This document shows, one piece after another, positions 42,568-53,258 of a stretch of 64,000 bases of DNA (its first letter is position 1; the number at the start of each line of letters is the position of its first letter). The notes below the pieces were generated by a model. That model did not search any database. It saw only the letters and a program-made list of their open reading frames with translations, and was not told the DNA's origin. The translations under genes and the position numbers were made by a program. Origin of the DNA: Streptomyces sp. NRRL WC-3618 (GTDB lineage Bacteria; Actinomycetota; Actinomycetes; Streptomycetales; Streptomycetaceae); the NCBI RefSeq assembly GCF_001280005.1, contig NZ_LGDW01000085.1:1-64000 (forward strand), given 5' to 3'.

Positions 42568-45150
42568 CTACGAGGCCGCCGCGTCCGCCGCCTGGGCCTT
42601 CAGGGCGCGCTCGACACCGGAGCGGGACTCCGAGACGAGCCTCTTCAGGGCGGCGTTCGGCTCGGCGGAGGCCAGCCAGGCGTCCGTCTTCGCCAGGGTC
42701 TCCTGGGACACCTGGACGGCCGGGTAGAAGCCGATGGCGATCTGCTGGGCGATCTCGTGCGAACGCGAGTCCCAGGCCTCCTTGACCACCGCGAAGTACT
42801 TGTCGGTGTACGGCTCGAGCAGTTCGCGCTGGTCGGTCTGGACGAAGCCCCCGATCACCGCCTCCTGGAGGGCGTTCGGCAGCTTGTCGGACTCGATGAC
42901 CGACGCCCACGCCTCCGCCTTGGCCTCCGGCGTCGGACGCGCGGCCCGGGCGGCGACGGCGTGCCGCTCGCCGGCGGCCGTTTTGTCCCGCTCGTACTCG
43001 CCCGCGATCTCGTCCTCGTCGAAGCGTCCGACGGCCGCCAGTCGCTGGACGAACGACCAGCGCAGCTCGGTGTCGACGGCGAGTCCCTCGATGGTCTGCG
43101 TGCCCTCGAGCAGGGCGTCCAGCAGGTCCAACTGCTCCGGCGTACGGGCCGTGGCCGCGAAGGCGCGGGCCCAGGCCAGCTGGTGGTCGGAACCCGCCTC
43201 GGCGGACCGGAGGTGGGCGAGCGTGGCGTCCGTCCAGCGGGTCAGCAGCGCCTCGCGGGCGGCCGGGTCGGCGTACAGGTCGATCGCCAGCTTCACCTGC
43301 CGCTGGAGCGACTGCACGACGCCGATGTCCGACTCCTTGCCGATGCCCGACAGGACGAGGGAGAGGTAGTCGTGGGTGGCCAGTTCCGCGTCGCGGGTCA
43401 TGTCCCAGGCGGAGGCCCAGCACAGCGCGCGCGGGAGCGACGCGTCGAAGTCGCCCAGGTGTTCGGTGACGAACGCGAGGGACGCGTCGTCGAGACGGAC
43501 CTTGGAGTACGACAGGTCGTCGTCGTTGAGCAGGATCACGGCCGGACGACGCCTGCCGACCAGCTGCGGTACGGCCGTCAGCTCGCCGTCGACGTCCAGC
43601 TCGATACGCCCGTTCTCCTCGTCGCGCAGCAGCTTGCCGCTGTCCTCGTCGAGGTCGTACAGGCCGACGGCGATACGGTGCGGCCGCAGCGTCGGCTCAC
43701 CCTTCGCGCCGGCGGGCAGGGCCGGGGCCTCCTGACGGATCGCGAACGACGTGATGACACCGTCCGCGTCCGTCTCGATCACGGGACGCAGGATGTTGAT
43801 ACCGGCCGTTTCCAGCCACGACTTCGACCACGCCTTCAGATCACGCCCGGAGGTCTCCTCCAGGGCGCCCAGCAGGTCGCTGAGGCGCGTGTTGCCGTAC
43901 GCGTGCTGCTTGAAGTACGCCTGCACGCCCGCGAAGAACGCGTCCATGCCGACGTAGGCGACGAGCTGCTTCAGTACGGAGGCGCCCTTGGCGTACGTGA
44001 TGCCGTCGAAGTTGACGAGGACGTCGTCGAGGTCGCGGATCTCGGCCATGATCGGGTGCGTGGACGGCAGCTGGTCCTGGCGGTACGCCCACGTCTTCAT
44101 GGAGTTGGCGAAGGTGGTCCAGCTGTGCGGCCAGCGCGAGCCGGGGGCGTCCGCCTGGCACGCGATGGAGGTGTAGGTGGCGAACGACTCGTTCAGCCAC
44201 AGGTCGTTCCACCACTCCATGGTGACGAGGTCGCCGAACCACATGTGCGCGAGCTCGTGCAGGATCGTCTCGGCGCGCGTCTCGTACGCGGCGTCGGTCA
44301 CCTTCGACCGGAACACGTACTGGTCGCGGATCGTGACAGCGCCCGCGTTCTCCATGGCACCGGCGTTGAACTCGGGCACGAACAACTGGTCGTACTTCTT
44401 GAACGGGTACGCGTAGTCGAACTTCTCCTGGAACCACTCGAAGCCCTGCCGGGTCACCGCGAAGATGGCGTCGGAGTCGAGGAACTCGGCGAGCGAGGGC
44501 CGGCAGTAGATACCGAGCGGCACGGTCTGCCCGTCCGCCTCGTACACGCTGTGGACGCTGTGGTACGGCCCGACGATGAGCGCGGTGATGTACGAGGAGA
44601 TGCGCGGCGTCGGCTCGAAACGCCAGACGTCGTCCTTGGGCTCCGGCGTCGGCGAGTTGGAGATGACGGTCCAGCCGGACGGCGCGGTCACCGTGAACTG
44701 GAAGGTCGCCTTGAGATCCGGCTGCTCGAACGACGCGAACACGCGGCGGGCGTCCGGCACCTCGAACTGCGTGTAGAGGTACGCCTGCTGGTCGACCGGG
44801 TCGACGAAGCGGTGCAGGCCCTCACCGGTGTTGGTGTACGCGCAGTCGGCGACGACCCGCAGTACGTTGCGCCCGGCGAGCAGGCCCGGCAGGGCGATCC
44901 GGGAGTCCTTGAAGACCTCGTCGGGGTCGAGAGCGTCTCCGTTGAGCGTGACCTCGAGTACGGCCGGGGCCACCAGGTCGATGAAGGACTCCGCGCCGGT
45001 GTCGGCGGAGTCGAAGCGCACCGTGGTCACGGACCTGTAGGTGCCGCCCTCCTGTGCGCCGGAGAGATCGAGCTCGATCTCGTACGAGTCAACGGTGAGC
45101 AGCTTCGCCCGCGCTTGCGCCTCTTCGCGGGTCAGGTTTGTGCCAGGCAC
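42568..45150 (-). CDS. pepN: Aminopeptidase N (M1 family)
   Basis: 860 residues. Zinc aminopeptidase with GAMEN exopeptidase motif (FNAGAMENAGA) and zinc site HELAH (His298, His302) plus Glu321 in WLNESF. Followed by an ERAP1-type helical C-terminal domain. GTG 45150 was chosen for AGGAG about nine bases upstream and for the conserved start (V)PGTNLTREEAQ. No signal peptide, so it trims peptides in the cytoplasm. A second full paralogue is at 57830-60427. Monocistronic, ending at a hairpin. Confidence 0.95.
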   Translation of the reverse strand: MPGTNLTREEAQARAKLLTVDSYEIELDLSGAQEGGTYRSVTTVRFDSADTGAESFIDLVAPAVLEVTLNGDALDPDEVFKDSRIALPGLLAGRNVLRVVADCAYTNTGEGLHRFVDPVDQQAYLYTQFEVPDARRVFASFEQPDLKATFQFTVTAPSGWTVISNSPTPEPKDDVWRFEPTPRISSYITALIVGPYHSVHSVYEADGQTVPLGIYCRPSLAEFLDSDAIFAVTRQGFEWFQEKFDYAYPFKKYDQLFVPEFNAGAMENAGAVTIRDQYVFRSKVTDAAYETRAETILHELAHMWFGDLVTMEWWNDLWLNESFATYTSIACQADAPGSRWPHSWTTFANSMKTWAYRQDQLPSTHPIMAEIRDLDDVLVNFDGITYAKGASVLKQLVAYVGMDAFFAGVQAYFKQHAYGNTRLSDLLGALEETSGRDLKAWSKSWLETAGINILRPVIETDADGVITSFAIRQEAPALPAGAKGEPTLRPHRIAVGLYDLDEDSGKLLRDEENGRIELDVDGELTAVPQLVGRRRPAVILLNDDDLSYSKVRLDDASLAFVTEHLGDFDASLPRALCWASAWDMTRDAELATHDYLSLVLSGIGKESDIGVVQSLQRQVKLAIDLYADPAAREALLTRWTDATLAHLRSAEAGSDHQLAWARAFAATARTPEQLDLLDALLEGTQTIEGLAVDTELRWSFVQRLAAVGRFDEDEIAGEYERDKTAAGERHAVAARAARPTPEAKAEAWASVIESDKLPNALQEAVIGGFVQTDQRELLEPYTDKYFAVVKEAWDSRSHEIAQQIAIGFYPAVQVSQETLAKTDAWLASAEPNAALKRLVSESRSGVERALKAQAADAAAS

Positions 45151-45331
45151 GCGGTCATCTCCTCGTATGTGTGGGTTGCGCCATCCTTCCATGGGATCAC
45201 CGGCGGAGGCGATGTCCACAACCCACCGCTGAGCGGGGTGGACGGCCCCTGGGCCCGGTGATCCCCAAGAGGCCGCGTTGTGCTGACGATGCGGGACGGA
45301 AGTTGGTTCCCGGGTGACGTGGAGGATGGAT

Positions 45332-45372
45332 GGTAATACTACAAGTAGCCTTCATCTTCTTACTTAGTTACC
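45332..45372. promoter_or_regulatory. AT-rich dyads before the toxin-antitoxin genes
   Basis: CTACAAGTAG (45339-45348) is a short dyad, enclosed by GGTAA (45332-45336) and TTACC (45368-45372). The patch is far more AT-rich than its surroundings and ends eight bases before the antitoxin ATG. Probably the promoter with the autoregulatory operator of the pair. Confidence 0.4.
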
Positions 45373-45380
45373 ATGGGGGT

Positions 45381-45611
45381 ATGAAGATCAGTGTGAGTCT
45401 GCCTCAGGAGGACGTTTCCTTCGTCGACGAGTACGCGCAGAGAACAGAGGCGGCGTCGCGATCCGCAGTGATACACGACGCCATCGAACTACTGCGCGCC
45501 GCCCGGTTGGAGGAGGAGTACGCGGAGGCCTTCGCCGAATGGGACGGCAGCGAGGACGCGGCGTTCTGGGATCAGTTCTCGGCGGACGGACTCACCGATG
45601 AAGCGCGGTGA
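45381..45611 (+). CDS. mazE: Ribbon-helix-helix antitoxin (MazE-like)
   Basis: 76 residues. N-terminal MKISVSLPQEDVSFVDEYAQ with SRSAVIHDAIELLRAARL is a MetJ/Arc ribbon-helix-helix domain for DNA binding; the acidic C-terminal tail (EWDGSEDAAFWDQF) should wrap and block the toxin. ATG 45381 follows GGGGGT. The gene overlaps the toxin gene by 14 bases, the usual antitoxin-first order. Confidence 0.88.
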   Translation: MKISVSLPQEDVSFVDEYAQRTEAASRSAVIHDAIELLRAARLEEEYAEAFAEWDGSEDAAFWDQFSADGLTDEAR

Positions 45612-45945
45612 CATCTACCTGGTCGACTACGAGCCGGCGCGCGGCAGTGAGGCCAACAAGGCGCGTCCGGCCGTGATCGTCTCGAACGACGGAGCCAACG
45701 CCGCAGTGGCTCGGACGAGGCTGGGCGTGGTGACGCTCGTGCCGCTCACGTCGAACACGTCGCGCGTGTACCCCTTCCAGGTGCTGCTGCCCGCGGAGGA
45801 GTGCGGCCTGCCGAAGGACTCCAAGGTCCAGTGCGAGCAGATTAGGGCCCTCGCGCCGGAGCGGCTGTTGCGAGCGATCGGCTCGGTCCCCCGGCAGCGG
45901 ATGGCCGAGATCGATGTGGCGTTGCGGCGACACCTGGCGCTCTGA
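45598..45945 (+). CDS. mazF: MazF/PemK family mRNA interferase toxin
   Basis: 115 residues. KRGDIYLVDYEPARGSEANKARPAVIVSND is the PemK/MazF start (shown here in parts: RGDIYLVDYEP and RPAVIVSND), with LVPLTSNTSRVYPFQV and VQCEQIRAL also conserved. These carry the Arg and Ser/Thr residues used for sequence-specific mRNA cleavage. Starts inside the antitoxin gene. Ends before a strong hairpin shared with the convergent asd gene. Confidence 0.92.
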   Translation: MKRGDIYLVDYEPARGSEANKARPAVIVSNDGANAAVARTRLGVVTLVPLTSNTSRVYPFQVLLPAEECGLPKDSKVQCEQIRALAPERLLRAIGSVPRQRMAEIDVALRRHLAL

Positions 45946-45960
45946 GTGCCTGCGCGAAAG

Positions 45961-45991
45961 GGGGTGCCCACCGGTCACCGGTGGGCACCCC
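45961..45991. terminator. Perfect inverted repeat between mazF and asd
   Basis: GGGGTGCCCACCGGT, central C, ACCGGTGGGCACCCC: 15-bp arms between convergent genes, flanked by A-rich and CAT sequence. Likely a bidirectional terminator. Confidence 0.8.
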
Positions 45992-46038
45992 ATCAGTCGC
46001 ACTGGCGGTAGCGTCGCCATTCCTACCCGAGTGGGCGG

Positions 46039-47951
<1,913 letters not shown>

Positions 47952-47952
47952 C

Positions 47953-48762
47953 ATGGCCGCCGAATACGACGGCGTGGACGCGTTGATGGCCGCGCTGACG
48001 GACGATCCGCTGCCCGAAGAGGCCCTCGCGGACGCCGACTTCATGGCTGAGCACTGGTCGGCGGCGGCCGATGTGGCGCTGCTGCGCGAACAGTTGGGGC
48101 TCATCGGGGACGCGCTGGCGTCACAGGAACACCAGGAACATACGGAGCCCACACGGGTGCCGGTGCGACAGCCGGCCCGGGTTCCGGTCCGGGTTCAGGC
48201 CCGCGTCCAGGTACGGGAATGGCAGTACTGGCGTCCGCTGCGCACCCTCGCCCTCGGCGTCGCCGCGGTGTCCGCGGCGGGAGCCCTGGTCACGGGGGCG
48301 GGGTGGCTCCTCTCGCAGGCCGGCGCGGGGGCCGAGGACTCGGGGGCGTCGTCGGCCGACTCCGCGACGTCCGCCTCACGCGCCCCGCAGAGCGGCGCCG
48401 GCACGGGTGCCAAGGACGGGGGCGGCTCGGACTCGCTGAGCCACCCGGGATACCTCGCCTGCGCCCGTCTGGTCGTCGAGGGCACGGTCACCGCCGCAGA
48501 CCCCGGGCCCGGCGCCGGCCAGTACCGGATCACCCTGCGCGTGACCCGCTACTACAAGCCGGACAAGGGCCCGGCCGAGGTGACGTTCGTGAGCGACCGG
48601 GAGACCGACCCCTGGGTGACCGTGGGCGACCACACACTGATCGGTATCCCGAAGGGTGCCGGGTCCTCCGCCACCTGGACCATCGGCGAGAAACAGATCG
48701 CCGCCGAACGGTCCCTGATCACGGCCGCACTGCCGCGATCACGCACCCTTCCGTGCCACTGA
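47953..48762 (+). CDS. Single-span membrane protein, possible anti-sigma factor
   Basis: 269 residues. About 90 cytosolic residues, one membrane helix near residues 93-115 (TLALGVAAVSAAGALVTGAGWLL), then an extracellular region with a disordered linker and a beta-rich domain (GQYRITLRVTRYYKPDKGPAEVTFV). No zinc anti-sigma motif (HxxxCxxC) is visible, so the anti-sigma role rests only on gene order behind the sigma factor. Ends before a strong hairpin. Confidence 0.75.
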   Translation: MAAEYDGVDALMAALTDDPLPEEALADADFMAEHWSAAADVALLREQLGLIGDALASQEHQEHTEPTRVPVRQPARVPVRVQARVQVREWQYWRPLRTLALGVAAVSAAGALVTGAGWLLSQAGAGAEDSGASSADSATSASRAPQSGAGTGAKDGGGSDSLSHPGYLACARLVVEGTVTAADPGPGAGQYRITLRVTRYYKPDKGPAEVTFVSDRETDPWVTVGDHTLIGIPKGAGSSATWTIGEKQIAAERSLITAALPRSRTLPCH

Positions 48763-48769
48763 ACGCAAA

Positions 48770-48808
48770 GGGGCGGGCGCCCGGTACCAGGTACCGAACG
48801 CCCGCCCC
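48770..48808. terminator. Bidirectional hairpin between membrane protein and S8 protease genes
   Basis: Arms GGGGCGGGCG and CGCCCGCCCC (10 bp) with a loop containing two GGTACC hexamers, between convergent genes. Confidence 0.8.
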
Positions 48809-48844
48809 CCATAGTCGTACTGGTCGTACTGGTCGTGCCTACCG

Positions 48845-51800
48845 CTACGGCGTGACCTTCTCGATCTTCACGTTGCCGATACCGGCAGCCGTGCCGTGCG
48901 CGTTCACCAGGGACACCTGGCCGAAGAACTCACGGCCGGCCGGCGCCGGGGCCGAGGCGACGATGTTGCCGGTGACGGTCGCCGAGGCGCCCGTGCCGAG
49001 CTTCACCGGGGTGTCGGCGACCTGGATGGAGCCCAGGGCGGCCGAGTAGAAGACGTCCTGGTAGTCGTACGCGGTCGAGCCGGACGGGACCGCGTAGCCG
49101 ATGACCTCGACGGTGTACGTACCGGCGGCGGGCGAGGCGATGGAGACCGCCTCCTCCGAGTCACCGTCGGCGGAGGTGCCGACCACGGTGCCGGCCGCGT
49201 TGTACACGACCAGGTCCAGGTCGGCGGCCGCGTCGGAGACCTTGCCGATGGAGACGTTCAGCGTGGAGGCGCCCGCGGGCACCTCGACCGTGGTCCGCTG
49301 CGTCTCGTTGGTGGCGATGGTCGGACGGGCGGTCAGGGACGAGCCGAGCGGACCGCCGACCAGCTTGCCGTCGACCGGTGCGAGGTTGTTCGTCACCTTC
49401 CAGGAGGCGGCGATCGGCGTGCCGACCTTGGCCTCGGGAACGGTCACGACATCCGGGTCGAAGGACGCGCCCAGGACGGTGGCGTCCAGCTTGTACGGGT
49501 TGTCGAGCAGCGGCGACGTACGACGCGACTCGACCTCGACCTCCCAGACACCTGCCTGCGGGTTCGGGTACGAACGCACGTCCGGCACGCAGCCGTTGGT
49601 GTTCGGGAAGTTGCTGTAGCAGTACGGCGTGCCCGTGTCCTCGACGGCGACACCGTACGGGTGGATCGAGATGAACCGGGTCTGGCTGGTGGCGGCCAGT
49701 CCGCTGATCGCGACCTCGAGGGTCTTGGCGCCCTCGGGCACGGTCAGGAAGTAGGACTGGGTGCTGTTGCGCTGCACCGAACCCGACGCGGAGAACGTGT
49801 AGTTGACCGGCGTCGAGACCACGACCGTGGTCATGATCTGCTTGTCGATGCCCTCGGTCGTCGGGTCGTCGACCTCGAGGATCGCGCTCTTGATGCCGGC
49901 CGTGGCCGACTTCGCGGCGACCTTGACGGTGACCGGCTTGTTCAGCTCCAGCCCGACCTCGTCGGAGCCGACGATCTTGAAGGTGTGACCGGCGTTGTTC
50001 TCGAAGTGCAGCTCGTGCCGGATCGCCTTCGCGGGACCGGACGTACGCGTCACGACGATGTCGTACGTCTTCTTCTGGCCGGCCTTGAGGCCGCCCTCGC
50101 GGTCGTACAGGCCGGTGCCGAAGCCCGGCGTCTTCAGCGCCTGGTCGAGCGCGGTGTCGACCGGGGCCTTGACCGTGTAGTCGTGGGCCGGGGCGTCGGA
50201 CTTGGCGGACCTGATGGACTTCCACGCGTCCACGATGTTGATGAGGCCCGCGCCCTCCTCGTACGCCTGCACACCCTTGATGTGGTCGGCGTTCGAGACC
50301 AGGGCCGTGCGGAGAGCGGCCGGGGAGAGGGCGATGCCCTTCTCCTTGGCGGCCGACAGCAGCAGCGCGGAGGCGCCGGCGGCCTGCGGGGACGCCATCG
50401 AGGTGCCCTGCAGCATCGAGTAGCCGGCCGGGAGGGTGTAGCCCGCCTGGGCGACCGGGGTGCCGGGCAGCCAGGTCTGCGTGGTGTTGATCGCGGCGCC
50501 GGGCGCGGTGATCGTCGGCGTGAAGCCGCCGTCCTCACGCGGGCCGCGCGAGGAGAACGGCATCATCGCGTACTTCTTCGACACGATGGAGTTGTAGTTG
50601 GACGCCCAGGTCTCCTTGGAGATGGACGCGCCGACCGAGATGACCTTGTCGGCCAGACCGGGGTCACCGATCGTGTTGGCACCGGGGCCGGAGTTGCCGG
50701 CCGAGATCACGAGCTGGACGCCGTAAGTGTCGATGAGACGCGTGTACAGCTCGGCCCGCGCGTTGTTGCCGTCGTTCAGCGCCGGGAGGCCGCCGATCGA
50801 CATGTTGACGATGTCGACGCCACGGTTGACGACGAGATCGATCATGCCCTCGGCGAGCGCGACGTTGGTGCAGCCGGGGCCGAAGACGCAGGCACGCGAC
50901 GAGACGATCTTCGCGCCGGGCGCGGCACCGTTCATCTTGCCGTCGAACAGGCTGTTCGCCGCGGTGATACCGGCGACGTGGGTGCCGTGCTCGGACGAGA
51001 TGATGCCGATGTTCGCGTAGTCGGCCTTGGCGCCGGCCGCGTTGTAGACGACGTCCTTGCGGACCTCGACGACGAACGGGATGCGCTCGGCGACATCGGT
51101 CGCCGGGTTGTCCGTCCCGAAGTAGCCGATCTGGTAGCCGTCCTTGTACGCCTTCATCGGCTTGTCGTCGGTGAAGTCGTGGTTGTCGTTCACGTCGACG
51201 GTGACCGTGCCGGCGGCGGCGTTGTACAGCACGCCCCAGACGTCGGTCGTGTCGCCGTCGCGGTTGACGTCACCCTTTTCGTCGCCGTCGGCGGTGACGG
51301 ACTCGGCGAAGTAGCTGAACTTGTAGTCGCCGACCGGCGCCGTGAAGTTCTCGGTGCCCTGGGTGGGCGTGGTGATGGCGAAGGCCGGACCGGAGACCGC
51401 CTTCGTCATCCGCAGCCAGCTGCCGTCGCCGTCGTTGACCGGGTCGGTGGACGTCACCCAGTCGACGATCTTGCGCTCGCCGGTGGTGGTCTTCTGGAGC
51501 GCGGGGTGCGCCAGGTCCACACCGGAGTCGAGGATGCCGATGGTGATACCGCGGCCGTCCGCCTTCGGGTTCTTCTTCACGAAGTCGACGGCGCCCGTCT
51601 CGAACGACGGGTTGTACGGGTTCTTGGCGGGAGTCTTCTTGTCCGGCGCCGCGTAGGTCTTGGTGCCCGCACTCGCCTGGGGGGCGGAGGCGGTGTCGGC
51701 ACTCGGCGTCGGGTCGTCCAGCGGGATGTCCTGGCGCAGGTCGATCCCGTGCACGGAGGAGAGCTTGGCGGCGGCCTTGATGGCCGCGTCGGCCTTCGCG

Positions 51801-52165
51801 GTCGGGACGGTGGCCCGGACGTAGCCGACCTTGTCGAAGGTCCGGCCCACGAGGCCGCCCTGGACCGCGTCCAGCTGCGCGGCCACCTGCTCGGTCTGGC
51901 CCGGAGCGGTGGCGATCATCATCGTGACGGTCTTGTCGCCGTCGGCCTTGGCCTCGGAGAGGAGCGCGGCGTCGTCGGAGCCGAGCTTGTCGTGCGCCGA
52001 CTTGACGGCGCCGTCGGCGGGGGCCGCCCCCGTCGCCGTGTCCGCGGAGAAGGCCATCGGTATCGGCCCTGCCCCGGAGAGCGCGGCCACCAGTCCGGCG
52101 GCCACGGCTATGCGCGCCAGTCGTCTCGCGCTCGTTATCTGTTCGCGCTCGGGCGTGAAGGTCAT
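48845..52165 (-). CDS. Secreted subtilisin-like serine protease (S8)
   Basis: 1106 residues. Signal peptide (ARRLARIAVAAGLVAALSGAG, ending near AFSA). An I9-like propeptide follows (VTMMIATAPGQTEQVAAQL). The S8 catalytic triad is Asp213 (GILDSGVDLAHP), His393 (EHGTHVAGI) and Ser589 (GTSMASPQAAGA). After it come about 450 residues of beta-rich domains of fibronectin and PPC type. ATG 52165 is preferred over ATG 52171 because AAGGG is six bases upstream of the former. Exported, likely feeding on or processing extracellular protein. Confidence 0.93.
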   Translation of the reverse strand: MTFTPEREQITSARRLARIAVAAGLVAALSGAGPIPMAFSADTATGAAPADGAVKSAHDKLGSDDAALLSEAKADGDKTVTMMIATAPGQTEQVAAQLDAVQGGLVGRTFDKVGYVRATVPTAKADAAIKAAAKLSSVHGIDLRQDIPLDDPTPSADTASAPQASAGTKTYAAPDKKTPAKNPYNPSFETGAVDFVKKNPKADGRGITIGILDSGVDLAHPALQKTTTGERKIVDWVTSTDPVNDGDGSWLRMTKAVSGPAFAITTPTQGTENFTAPVGDYKFSYFAESVTADGDEKGDVNRDGDTTDVWGVLYNAAAGTVTVDVNDNHDFTDDKPMKAYKDGYQIGYFGTDNPATDVAERIPFVVEVRKDVVYNAAGAKADYANIGIISSEHGTHVAGITAANSLFDGKMNGAAPGAKIVSSRACVFGPGCTNVALAEGMIDLVVNRGVDIVNMSIGGLPALNDGNNARAELYTRLIDTYGVQLVISAGNSGPGANTIGDPGLADKVISVGASISKETWASNYNSIVSKKYAMMPFSSRGPREDGGFTPTITAPGAAINTTQTWLPGTPVAQAGYTLPAGYSMLQGTSMASPQAAGASALLLSAAKEKGIALSPAALRTALVSNADHIKGVQAYEEGAGLINIVDAWKSIRSAKSDAPAHDYTVKAPVDTALDQALKTPGFGTGLYDREGGLKAGQKKTYDIVVTRTSGPAKAIRHELHFENNAGHTFKIVGSDEVGLELNKPVTVKVAAKSATAGIKSAILEVDDPTTEGIDKQIMTTVVVSTPVNYTFSASGSVQRNSTQSYFLTVPEGAKTLEVAISGLAATSQTRFISIHPYGVAVEDTGTPYCYSNFPNTNGCVPDVRSYPNPQAGVWEVEVESRRTSPLLDNPYKLDATVLGASFDPDVVTVPEAKVGTPIAASWKVTNNLAPVDGKLVGGPLGSSLTARPTIATNETQRTTVEVPAGASTLNVSIGKVSDAAADLDLVVYNAAGTVVGTSADGDSEEAVSIASPAAGTYTVEVIGYAVPSGSTAYDYQDVFYSAALGSIQVADTPVKLGTGASATVTGNIVASAPAPAGREFFGQVSLVNAHGTAAGIGNVKIEKVTP

Positions 52166-52502
52166 CGGCATCCCTTGTAGGTAAAGGAACGTGCGTCGAG
52201 CGGCCAGGTCGATCGACCCCGGCCGCGATCATCCGGCTGCGACCCCGGATGATCGCCCAGCTTTACTCAAGGGACAGATGTTTGGGGAAGGTTGACCGAA
52301 ACGAGATGGATGGATGGGGAAAACCCGCGATCTGCCTTGAGGAGATATGGCCAGAAACATGAGCTTTCACACCTTTGTGTAACCCGGTTGGGGGGGACAG
52401 GATCGGGTGCGGTGCAGACCGGTCCGCCGCCCCGAGGCCCGAAAGGGGCCCTGGTCGGACAATTCCCCAGCCGGTTCCCGCCGGGCGGGTTAACTTCCTT
52501 GT
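52166..52502. other. S8 protease and Nudix intergenic region
   Basis: 337 bases between divergent genes. Contains the 12-bp hairpin described separately, a TAACTT -10-like element beside the Nudix start, and presumably the S8 promoter, which I cannot place. I looked for a ydaO-type cyclic-di-AMP riboswitch, often found upstream of actinobacterial cell-wall hydrolases, and did not see its consensus. Confidence 0.5.
52225..52256. promoter_or_regulatory. 12-bp perfect inverted repeat in the S8 protease leader
   Basis: GCGATCATCCGG, loop CTGCGACC, CCGGATGATCGC. It stands 60-91 bases upstream of the protease ATG. It could be an operator or an RNA hairpin in the 5' leader; it lacks a T-tract for termination. 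Confidence 0.5.
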
Positions 52503-52970
52503 GTGCGTACGACCTTGAGGGTGGCGGCCTACGCCGTCTGTGTCCGAAACGGCCAGATCCTGCTCGCCCGCAGCCCCGCCGACGGAGGCGGCCACGAATG
52601 GGTCCTGCCGGGCGGCGGCATGGAACACGGCGAGGATCCCTACCACACCGTCCGCCGCGAGCTCATGGAGGAGACGGGCTACCGCATCGATGTGACGGGC
52701 CTGCTGGGCATCGACTCCGTCCGCCACACGTTCACGCACCGCTGGCGGCGTCCGAGGGACCACCACGGCGTACGGCTGGTGTACGAGGGCCTGATCACCG
52801 GCGGCGAACTCCGCCCGGAGGTGAACGGTTCCACGGACCTGGCCGCCTGGCACGACCTGGACGCGGTGGCGGGACTGCGGACGGTGCGGATGGTCGACGT
52901 CGGGCTGGAGCTGTGGCGGGAGCGGCCGGTCACGGGGAGGGCCGCGAAGGCCGGGGAGCAGCCCGAGTAG
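52503..52970 (+). CDS. Nudix hydrolase
   Basis: 155 residues. The Nudix box runs from GGGMEHGED to RRELMEETGY and has every consensus position (Gx5Ex7RELxEExG). It hydrolyses a nucleoside diphosphate linked to another moiety, such as ADP-ribose, an oxidised nucleotide or a dinucleotide. GTG 52503 lacks a Shine-Dalgarno, and TAACTT ends six bases before it, so the transcript may be leaderless. Divergent from the S8 protease. Confidence 0.9.
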   Translation: MRTTLRVAAYAVCVRNGQILLARSPADGGGHEWVLPGGGMEHGEDPYHTVRRELMEETGYRIDVTGLLGIDSVRHTFTHRWRRPRDHHGVRLVYEGLITGGELRPEVNGSTDLAAWHDLDAVAGLRTVRMVDVGLELWRERPVTGRAAKAGEQPE

Positions 52971-52971
52971 C

Positions 52972-53018
52972 CCGAGCGGTCCAACCAGCCCGAGCGGTCC
53001 GAGCGGACCGAGCGGTCC
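52972..53018 (+). repeat. Short tandem CCGAGCGGTCC repeats
   Basis: CCGAGCGGTCC or a one-base variant begins at 52972, 52990, 52999 and 53008, the last three at 9-bp spacing, right after the Nudix stop. Confidence 0.75.
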
Positions 53019-53258
53019 CCGGGAGGGGTTCAGTACCCCGGCAGATGAACGCGGAGTGACCGGCTTCGGGCCGTCTGCCGTGCGGTCGTGAACGGGCGAG
53101 GTGGCCCAAGATCCACGTACGGAGATCGGTGTCGCGCGTTGCTGCCTCGTTCACGCACAGGTCATCCCTGTTGCCAAGCATCCAAGGAGAGCGGGACGTT
53201 CGCGACTGCGATCACCCGTGACCACTTCCGACGCGTTCGCACTCGGGGAGACCGCGCC

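Noticed and set aside
45208..45220. Single DnaA-box-like ATGTCCACA near pepN
   Set aside because: One isolated 8/9 match is expected by chance in 64 kb.
47953..48762. Firm call of anti-sigma factor
   Set aside because: No zinc anti-sigma motif; only the gene order supports it, so it was annotated as a membrane protein.
48896..52180. 1094-codon plus-strand frame opposite the S8 protease
   Set aside because: Complete antisense of a protease with intact catalytic triad; composition is that of an antisense shadow.
52166..52502. ydaO-type cyclic-di-AMP riboswitch upstream of the secreted protease
   Set aside because: I looked for the conserved core on the minus strand and did not find it; the visible hairpin alone is not enough.
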